NCBI RefSeq assembly: GCF_021730615.1
Contig: NZ_JAJLMN010000001.1
Coordinates: 2,925,501-2,989,500 of the forward strand
Length of the DNA stretch: 64,000 bases
Direction of reading: 5' to 3'
DNA from: Lichenibacterium dinghuense
Lineage (GTDB): Bacteria; Pseudomonadota; Alphaproteobacteria; Rhizobiales; Beijerinckiaceae
Shown: one piece after another, positions 58,054 through 64,000 of the stretch
Position numbering within the stretch: position 1 is the stretch's first letter
Layout: every line of letters begins with the position of its first letter
Notes under the pieces: generated by a model
Told to the model about the DNA's origin: nothing
Database searches by the model: none
What the model saw: only the letters and a program-made list of their open reading frames with translations
Translations under genes and position numbers: made by a program

Positions 58054-59049
58054 TCAGAAATCGTACTTTTTGGCGAGCTGATGCAAGACGAAGATGCCGG
58101 CCAAAATCGCCGCACCGGCATAGACGCCGTCGCGGTGGCGGTCGGTGAACATCTCGAGCGAGCCCGTCCGCGACTTCGCGTCGAAGCGGCCGTGCGCGCC
58201 GTAGTCGCCCTTCACGGGCTCCCACAGGTTCCCCTTGTAGTTGGGTGGCAGCTTCTGGTCGGTGGTCTGGGACGTGTAGCCGAACTTGGCGAGGTAGCGG
58301 TCCGCGAAGGCCGGGGCGATGCGGTTGGCCCAGATGGCCTGCACGGTGGGCCAGCCGACCCAGATCTCGCGGCGCTTGTTGGTGGCGCCAAAATAGACCG
58401 CGCGGGCCGGCACCTCGGGCTGGTAGATCGGCGGCACGGGCTGGGCCATGAAGCCGAGCTTGTTGACCGCCCAGTTGAACTGCGGCGTGTTCACGGCCGG
58501 CAGGTCCACCATGCAGAGGTGGATGTCGAGCTTGTCGTGGATCAGCTCGGAGCGCAGCGAATCCGTGAAGCCGCGGATGGCCGCCTTGGCGCCGCAATAG
58601 ATCGACTGCAGCGGCACCGAGCGGTAGGTCAGGGCCGAGCCGACGTTGACGATGGAGCCGCGGTTGCGCGGGCGCATCCGCTTCAGCGCCGACATCATGC
58701 CGTAGACCTGGCCGAGGTAGGTCACCTCCGTGCCGCGCAGCGCTTCCTCGGGCGTGATGTCGGCCACGGGCGAGAAGACGGTCGAGAAGGCCACGTTGAC
58801 CCACACGTCGATGGGTCCGAGCTCCTTCTCGACGCGCTCCGCGGCGGCCTCGACGGCGGCGGCGTCCGCGACGTCGGTGGGGATCGGCAGGGCGCGCACG
58901 CCCTGGCGGCGCGTCTCGTAGGCGGCGCGCTCCAGGCGGTCCGGGTCGCGCGACAGCAGCGCCACGTCGTAGCCGTGCTTGGCAAATTCCGTCACCACGG
59001 CCCTGCCGACGCCGGCTCCGGCGCCCGTCACCACCACAATCTTAGCCAT
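58054..59049 (-). CDS. SDR-family oxidoreductase with C-terminal membrane anchor
   Basis: Classical short-chain dehydrogenase of 331 residues, longer than the usual ~250. The cofactor loop VVVTGAGAGVGRAVVTEF, NVAFSTVFSP, SIVNVGSALTYRS and catalytic YCGAKAAIRGF are canonical. The extra C-terminus ends in GVYAGAAILAGIFVLHQLAK, a likely single membrane helix. It starts the minus-strand run that continues with cydAB, GH15 and the epimerase; this SDR-cydAB-GH15 association recurs in rhizobia (from memory), though its meaning is unclear. Confidence 0.85.
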   Translation of the reverse strand: MAKIVVVTGAGAGVGRAVVTEFAKHGYDVALLSRDPDRLERAAYETRRQGVRALPIPTDVADAAAVEAAAERVEKELGPIDVWVNVAFSTVFSPVADITPEEALRGTEVTYLGQVYGMMSALKRMRPRNRGSIVNVGSALTYRSVPLQSIYCGAKAAIRGFTDSLRSELIHDKLDIHLCMVDLPAVNTPQFNWAVNKLGFMAQPVPPIYQPEVPARAVYFGATNKRREIWVGWPTVQAIWANRIAPAFADRYLAKFGYTSQTTDQKLPPNYKGNLWEPVKGDYGAHGRFDAKSRTGSLEMFTDRHRDGVYAGAAILAGIFVLHQLAKKYDF

Positions 59050-59142
59050 CGCTCATTTCTCCGTGATCTGCGCTTCAATGGGCAGACCCGTCGTAAGATG
59101 CAGGCGACGGTCAGATTCTCGATCTTAGGATAGTCCGACCCC

Positions 59143-59511
59143 TCAACGGGTGCAGAGAATTTTCAGCGCGGCATCGGCGGCGGCGGCCGGGCGCGCGCAG
59201 AGCCGGGCCGCCGCCTCCGCGCCCACGAGGTCGGCCGCGTCGTAGCTCTGCCGGCCGCAGCCGGCCGCCAGCGCCTCGTCGCTGAGCTTCAGGAGGTCGG
59301 CGTCGCTGCCGCCCCGCGCCGCGCGCATCCGGGCGTCGAAGGCGCGGGTGCAGCGCAGCCCGCCGTCGGGGTCGGGAGCCAGCGGGGCGTGCCACACCAT
59401 GTAGCCGCCGGAGGCCGCCGCCACGAGCGCCATGGCGATCAGGACCCCGGGCAGCGCAAAGGACCGGCGGCGCGGGGGCCAGGTCTCAGGCTCGGCGGCC
59501 GGGTGCGGCAT
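59143..59511 (-). CDS. Hypothetical membrane-anchored protein
   Basis: About 122 residues from ATG 59511 (a GTG at 59559 would add 16). The N-terminal cytoplasmic part PHPAAEPETWPPRRRS is followed by one transmembrane helix (FALPGVLIAMALVAAASGGYMV) and an exported domain with four Cys (CTRAFDARM, AAGCGRQ, ARLCARP, ILCTR) that may form two disulfides. Not recognised; probably a small periplasmic-facing protein. Last gene before a gap on the same strand as the BLUF gene. Confidence 0.55.
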   Translation of the reverse strand: MPHPAAEPETWPPRRRSFALPGVLIAMALVAAASGGYMVWHAPLAPDPDGGLRCTRAFDARMRAARGGSDADLLKLSDEALAAGCGRQSYDAADLVGAEAAARLCARPAAAADAALKILCTR

Positions 59512-59613
59512 GTCGGACTGAATCGGGGTGGCCCGTCGCTCGGTGGGGGAGGGCGGCACCTTGCCCGATCGGCGCCGCGCTGGCCAGACCGGCTCCCGCA
59601 GCCCGATGCGCCG

Positions 59614-60411
59614 TCAGCCGGCTCGGCGCACCAGCGTCGGCCGGGCCTGCTCCGGCGCCGCCTCGTCGGGGCGGGCGAGGCCGGGCTCGCGCGCCAGGAT
59701 GGCCGCCATGGCGCGGGCGCGCTCGGCCCACACCTCGCTCAGGCGCTCCGCGGCCTCGACCTCCGCCCGCGCCGCCGCGAGCGCGATGCGGGCGTCGTCG
59801 AGCTCGCGGCGCAGCCCGGTCGTGCGCCGGCGCTCCTCGTCGAGCGCGGCGCGCAGCACGCCGGACTCGCCGCCCGCCGGTGCCGGGGCGACCGCGGGCG
59901 CCCGGTCCCGCAGCGCGCCGCGCAGCCGCTCGACGTCGAGGCCCGGCCCGCGCGCGGGCGGCGGCGGGGCCGGGGTGTCCTCGTTCTCACCCCGCTCCAC
60001 GATGGTCAGCAGGGTGGCGAAGAGCCGGTCCGCCTCGACGTGCGCGGGGTCGAAGCCGGTCTGTTCCGCGACGTCGCCCCACAGCGTCCGCCCCTGCGAC
60101 CCCTGGCCCACGAAGGCCATCGACCAGTTGGGGAAGCCGCGCGCCGCGACGGGCTCGCACTGCAGCACGCTGACGTCGCTGTGGCGAGTGTCGCGCTGGA
60201 TGCGCTCGAAGGTGGTCTCGACGGCAGCGCGGGGCCCTTCGAGGATCTGGGCGAAGAAGCCGGCGTTGAACAGCAGCGCCCCGGTCACGCCGACGCGGGC
60301 GTTGTTGCGCTTGGAGACGGCCAGGATGCCGTCCACGGCGGCGGCTTGTTCGGCGTCGCTGCCGCCGAGGAAGTTCCGGCTGGTGTAGATCAGGCGGTAA
60401 AGGTCGTTCAT
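59614..60411 (-). CDS. BLUF-domain blue-light sensor with C-terminal coiled coil
   Basis: 265 residues. The N-terminal BLUF flavin domain (LYRLIYTSRNFLGG with the conserved Tyr; RNNARVGVTGALLFNAGFFAQILEG with the flavin Asn and the Gln of the Q-x-LEG motif; AFVGQGSQGRTLW) covers about residues 1-140. A Pro-rich linker leads to a long Arg/Glu/Ala coiled coil (residues about 175-250) with no known enzyme. The ATG overlaps the stop of the GGDEF-EAL gene by 4 bp, so both are made together; BLUF domains often switch c-di-GMP enzymes in cis or trans. Confidence 0.9.
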   Translation of the reverse strand: MNDLYRLIYTSRNFLGGSDAEQAAAVDGILAVSKRNNARVGVTGALLFNAGFFAQILEGPRAAVETTFERIQRDTRHSDVSVLQCEPVAARGFPNWSMAFVGQGSQGRTLWGDVAEQTGFDPAHVEADRLFATLLTIVERGENEDTPAPPPPARGPGLDVERLRGALRDRAPAVAPAPAGGESGVLRAALDEERRRTTGLRRELDDARIALAAARAEVEAAERLSEVWAERARAMAAILAREPGLARPDEAAPEQARPTLVRRAG

Positions 60412-62150
60412 CGCGCGGCTGCCAGGCTCAGGGGGAGGGAGGCGTGTCGGTCGGCGCCCGCCTGCTCGGCGAAGAGGCGGGCGATCTCGGCGGGGGGGAC
60501 GGGGCGGGAGATGAAGTAGCCCTGCACCTCGGTGCAACCTTCGCGGCGGATGTGGCTCATCTGTTCGAGCGTCTCGACGCCCTCGGCGACGGTGGCCATG
60601 CCGAGCGCGGCCCCGAGGCTCGCCACGGCGCGCACGATCGCCATGTGGTCGCCGCCGGCCGCTTTGGGGATGCCCGACACGAAGGAGCGGTCGATCTTGA
60701 TCTTGTCGAAGGGGAAGGAGCGCAGGTAGCTCAGCGACGAATAGCCGGTGCCGAAATCGTCCATGGAGATGCGCAGGCCGAGGTCGCGCAGGGCGTGGAG
60801 CGTGGCGATGTTGGCGGCGTTGTCGTGGAGCAGCAGGCCCTCGGTGATCTCCAGCTCCAGCCTGTGCGGCGCGAGGCCGGAGGACGAGAGCGCCGAGGCG
60901 ATGGCCTGCACCAGCCTGCTGCTCTTGAACTGGGCCGGCGACAGGTTGACGGCGATCGTCAGGTCCCCGGGCCAGGACGCGGCTTCGCGGCAGGCCGTGC
61001 GGACCACCCACTCGCCGATCGGCACGATGAGGCCGATCTCCTCGGCGAGCGGGATGAACTCGGCCGGCGACACCGTGCCCCGCACCGGGTGGCGCCAGCG
61101 GATCAGGGCCTCGCAGCCCACGAGGCGCTCCGTTTCGAGGTTCAACTGCGGCTGGTAGACGAGCTCGAACTCGTGCGCCGCCACGGCGCGGCGCAGGTCG
61201 AGCTCCAACTGCCGCCGCGCCTGCACGCGCGCGTCCATCTCGGGCTCGAAGAAGCGGAAGGCGCCGCGCCCGTCGAGCTTGGCGCGGTAGAGCGCGAGGT
61301 CGGCGCAGCGCATCAGGGCGGCGGGATCGGTGCCGTCCGCGGGGGCGAGCGCCACGCCGACGCTGGCCCCGATGTTGACGAGGTGCCCGTCGACCACGTA
61401 GGCGCGGCCGAGGAGGTCGACGATGCGCTTGGCCAGGGTCCCGGCCTCCTCGGGCCCGGACGCGTCGCTCTGCACAACCGCGAACTCGTCGCCGCCGAGC
61501 CGCGCGACCGTGTCGGTGGGCCGCAGCGTGATCTCGAGCCGCTCCGCGACCTTGCGCAGCAGCGCGTCGCCGATCGGGTGGCCAAGCGTGTCGTTGACGT
61601 GCTTGAAGCGGTCGAGGTCGACGGCCAGCACGGCGAAGCCCTCGCCCTGCCGGTCGAGCCGCGCGCGGGCCTCGTCGAGCCGGGTCCCGAAGCGGACGCG
61701 GTTCGCGAGGCCGGTCAGGGCATCGACGGTGCCGGCCGAGCCGCCGTCGAGCCGGGCCGCGCGGGCCGCCGCGGCCTCGACCGTCACGGACCACCCCGCC
61801 TGTCCGAGCGGCGCCACGTCGAGCAGCACCGGCACGCCCGCGAAGGCGAGCGCCAGCGTGACGGCCTCGCCGCGGCGCAGCGGCCCGCGCAGCCGCATCA
61901 GCGCGACGCGCCGCTCGTCGGCCCGGCCCCGTCCGAGGGCGGACAGGAGGTGGCGCAGGGACAGGCCGACCACGTCCGCGGCGAGCCCGAGGAGGCGCCG
62001 CGCCTCGGACGAGCACAGCGCCACCCGGCCGTCGCGCCCGACGAGCAGGACGCCGCCCGGGGCGCCGTCGAGGAAGGTCGCCGCCATGGCGCCCCCGTCG
62101 GACGACGGACGGCCGAAGCTCTCACCCCGTTGCGGCCTCGACGCTTGCAT
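60408..62150 (-). CDS. PAS-GGDEF-EAL cyclic-di-GMP enzyme
   Basis: About 580 residues. N-terminal PAS-like region (GVLLVGRDGRVALCSSEARRL), GGDEF domain with intact active site LGGDEFAV, then EAL domain with CEALIRWRHP, the metal-binding IAVNLSP, DDFGTGYSSLSYL and AEGVET, all consistent with a working phosphodiesterase. The GGDEF half may be catalytic or a GTP-binding regulator. ATG at 62150 (MQASRPQR) is used; an in-frame start at 62204 is possible. It overlaps the downstream BLUF gene. Soluble. Confidence 0.92.
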   Translation of the reverse strand: MQASRPQRGESFGRPSSDGGAMAATFLDGAPGGVLLVGRDGRVALCSSEARRLLGLAADVVGLSLRHLLSALGRGRADERRVALMRLRGPLRRGEAVTLALAFAGVPVLLDVAPLGQAGWSVTVEAAAARAARLDGGSAGTVDALTGLANRVRFGTRLDEARARLDRQGEGFAVLAVDLDRFKHVNDTLGHPIGDALLRKVAERLEITLRPTDTVARLGGDEFAVVQSDASGPEEAGTLAKRIVDLLGRAYVVDGHLVNIGASVGVALAPADGTDPAALMRCADLALYRAKLDGRGAFRFFEPEMDARVQARRQLELDLRRAVAAHEFELVYQPQLNLETERLVGCEALIRWRHPVRGTVSPAEFIPLAEEIGLIVPIGEWVVRTACREAASWPGDLTIAVNLSPAQFKSSRLVQAIASALSSSGLAPHRLELEITEGLLLHDNAANIATLHALRDLGLRISMDDFGTGYSSLSYLRSFPFDKIKIDRSFVSGIPKAAGGDHMAIVRAVASLGAALGMATVAEGVETLEQMSHIRREGCTEVQGYFISRPVPPAEIARLFAEQAGADRHASLPLSLAAAR

Positions 62151-62393
62151 GACGCTGCGAACCCCTGTCCCACGCTCGCCCGGCCCACCGCGGGCCGGCC
62201 TCACGCGTAAACAGCGTTACGTCGCAGACTCTCAACAGAGCGTAACGGGCCGCCCCGGCGCATCGCACTATTGTGCCGGGACGCCCGAAGTGGCCCGAAT
62301 GTCGCAGCATCGGCCGATGTAGACTATCATTTGATCGTGTCGAGGGGGATGTGTTCTGGAGATCGACACATGTAAGCCTGCACCGGCCGTCGC

Positions 62394-64000
62394 CTACCGG
62401 CCCTTGAGCACCAGCAGCGTGTTGGCGGGCAGGTGCCAGCCCTTGGCGGTCTCGAACTCGGCCGTGCCGGTGCCGCCGTAGTCGGGCTCCTCGCTCGACC
62501 ACAGCACCTCCCAGCTCTTGCCGCGCGGGGGCGCCACCAGCGGCTCGGGGAAGCTCTTGCGGTCGATGTCGCGCCCGAGGTTGATGATCAGCAGCCGGTC
62601 GTCGCCGTGGCTCTCGAAGAAGCGCAGCACGAAGGCGTCGGGCCCGATCACGGCGCCGTCGCAGGCCGGACGGTGGTGGGACGAGAAGGCGCGGTCCGTG
62701 CGGCGCAGGGCGAGCAGGTCGCGGTGCATCGCCACGACGGCGGCGTTGGCCTCCGCCTCGCGCCAGTCGAGCTTGCAGCGCTCGAAGGTCTCGTCCGCCT
62801 CGGGGTCGACGAGCTGCTTCTGGCCCGACGCGGTCGCGAGCGAGGGGAAGTTCGCCATGTACTTGTGGCGTCCCTCGCGCACGAGCTTGGCGAGCTCGGG
62901 CCGGTGGTCGGCGAAATACAGGAACGGCGTCGAGGCCCAGAACTCCTGGCCCTGGAACAGCATCGGCGTGCCGGGCATCAGCAGCGACAGCGCGGTCAGG
63001 GCCCGCGCCCGCGGCGGGCTGGTGAGCTGGTGCAGGCGCCAGCCGCGCGCCGAATTCGCCACCTGGTCGTGGTTCTGCACGAAGGTCACGAAGGCGTCGG
63101 GCTTGAGGTCGAGCGCCAGCACGCCGCGCCGCTCGTCCGAGAAGCCGAAGCGCTGGCCCTGGAACAGGTAGCCGTATTTGGCGGCCGAGATGAACTCCTG
63201 CGGCGAGCCCTCGAAGTCGTGGTAGTAGAACTCGTTGCGGCCCGTCGCGGCCACCATGGCGGAATGGTGGAGGTCGTCGTTCCACACGCCGTCGAGGCCG
63301 GCGCCGCCTTGGGTCGCCGGGCGCACGAGGTCGGAGTCCTGCGGCTCGTTCTCGGCCACGATGATGATGCTGCGCTCCCCCGCCGCCTCGCGGGCCGCGC
63401 GCCCCAGCGCCGCCACCACGTAGTCGTCGGATTCGTCGTAGATGTTCTGCGTCGCGTCGAGGCGCAGGCCGTCGAAGTGGTATTCGGCGATCCAGTAGGC
63501 GGCGTTGGACACGGCGAGGTCGCGCATGCCGGTGTTGTTGGGGCCGTCGTAGTTCAGCGCCTCGCCCCATTCCGTCGAATGGCGGTCGGTGAAGTAGTCC
63601 TTCCCGAACGCTTTGAGGAAGTTCCCGTCCGGGCCGATGTGGTTGTAGACCACGTCGAGGATCACGCCCATGCCGAGGCCGTGGGCCCTGTCGACGAAGG
63701 CGCGCAGGTCGTCGGGCTTGCCGTAGAGGTGGGTGGGCGCGAACAGGTCGACGCCGTCGTAGCCCCAGCCGAAGCGGCCCGGAAACTCGTTGACCGGCAT
63801 CATGTTGACGACCGTGACGCCGACGTCCTTCAGGAAGGGCAGCTTGTCCGCCGCCGCCGCCCAGGTGCCCTCGGGCGTGAAGGTGCCGACGTGCATCTCG
63901 TAGAGCACCTGGTCGACGATGGTGACGCCCTTCCAGTCGCCGTCGGTCCAGCGGTAGGCGCGGGGGTCGACCACCTGCGAGGCGCCCATCGGCCGCTCGG
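62394..64000 (-). CDS. treZ: Malto-oligosyltrehalose trehalohydrolase (TreZ)-like, 5' end outside window
   Basis: GH13 enzyme releasing trehalose from maltooligosyl-trehalose. The frame is open to base 64000, so the N-terminal CBM48-like domain and start are missing; about 535 residues are visible. Catalytic-barrel motifs: VYNHIGPDGNFL, FDGLRLDATQNI (nucleophile Asp), IIIVAENEPQD (general-acid Glu), WNDDLHHSAMVAATG and FVQNHDQVANSA (stabilising Asp). WNDD..H and QNHDQVxN favour TreZ over glycogen branching enzyme. treY and glycogen genes are not visible here. Confidence 0.82.
   Translation of the reverse strand, partial: ERPMGASQVVDPRAYRWTDGDWKGVTIVDQVLYEMHVGTFTPEGTWAAAADKLPFLKDVGVTVVNMMPVNEFPGRFGWGYDGVDLFAPTHLYGKPDDLRAFVDRAHGLGMGVILDVVYNHIGPDGNFLKAFGKDYFTDRHSTEWGEALNYDGPNNTGMRDLAVSNAAYWIAEYHFDGLRLDATQNIYDESDDYVVAALGRAAREAAGERSIIIVAENEPQDSDLVRPATQGGAGLDGVWNDDLHHSAMVAATGRNEFYYHDFEGSPQEFISAAKYGYLFQGQRFGFSDERRGVLALDLKPDAFVTFVQNHDQVANSARGWRLHQLTSPPRARALTALSLLMPGTPMLFQGQEFWASTPFLYFADHRPELAKLVREGRHKYMANFPSLATASGQKQLVDPEADETFERCKLDWREAEANAAVVAMHRDLLALRRTDRAFSSHHRPACDGAVIGPDAFVLRFFESHGDDRLLIINLGRDIDRKSFPEPLVAPPRGKSWEVLWSSEEPDYGGTGTAEFETAKGWHLPANTLLVLKGR

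Overview
The window is very GC-rich DNA with dense, often overlapping genes and rhizobial-type families: the glpSTPQ(U)V glycerol ABC transporter, DUF6894 proteins, a BacA/SbmA-like exporter, cyanide-insensitive-type CydAB and EcfG-like promoters (GGAAC-N16/17-CGTT). It most likely comes from a Hyphomicrobiales (Rhizobiales) alphaproteobacterium, perhaps Methylobacterium- or Lichenihabitantaceae-like. The genus is an inference from gene content only. No rRNA, tRNA or CRISPR array was found.

Region by region. 1-12.6 kb: two MFS transporters, a Mut7-C protein, a 3-methyladenine glycosylase, a Na+/H+ antiporter, an SbmA/BacA-like ABC protein, a sulfurtransferase/phosphatase-like protein, MsrP, and an E. 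coli-type ArgS followed by a phosphomannomutase. 12.6-20.5 kb: regulators (Crp/Fnr, LacI), a frameshifted DUF6894 gene, a small-RNA candidate, and an arginase-ornithine cyclodeaminase operon whose second gene is cut in two by an IS630-family element; then two small exported proteins. 20.5-24.2 kb: a large hybrid histidine kinase and a 2OG-Fe(II) oxygenase-like protein. 24.2-35.8 kb: glycerol uptake, comprising a DeoR-type regulator, five transporter or accessory genes, the binding protein and glpK. An IS256-family element sits in the terminator after glpV, and a second copy of the small-RNA candidate plus two DUF6894-type genes lie before glpK. 35.8-43.1 kb: a DUF6036/partner gene pair, a TPR protein and the YhaO/YhaN-like (SbcDC-type) repair pair. 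43.1-43.7 kb: three tandem copies of a ~207-bp palindrome-bearing repeat. 43.7-49.9 kb: a glycosyltransferase-UDP-galactopyranose mutase fusion behind a consensus EcfG promoter, a Pro-tRNA editing protein, and a second hybrid kinase paralogous to the first. 49.9-52.2 kb: flgE, whose start codon has been split by an IS5-family (IS1031-group) element. 52.2-59.0 kb: one minus-strand run of SDR, cydA, cydB, GH15, epimerase and a small protein. 59.1-64 kb: a small membrane protein, a BLUF photoreceptor overlapping a GGDEF-EAL protein, and a partial TreZ-like glycosidase.

Functional themes are glycerol catabolism, arginine-to-proline catabolism (probably broken), stress and redox adaptation (bd oxidase, MsrP, trehalose/glucan enzymes, probable EcfG targets), light and c-di-GMP signalling, and recent genome decay by three IS insertions. 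Each insertion can be reconstructed to the base from its target duplication: TA for IS630, an 8-bp repeat for IS256, and TCA for IS5.
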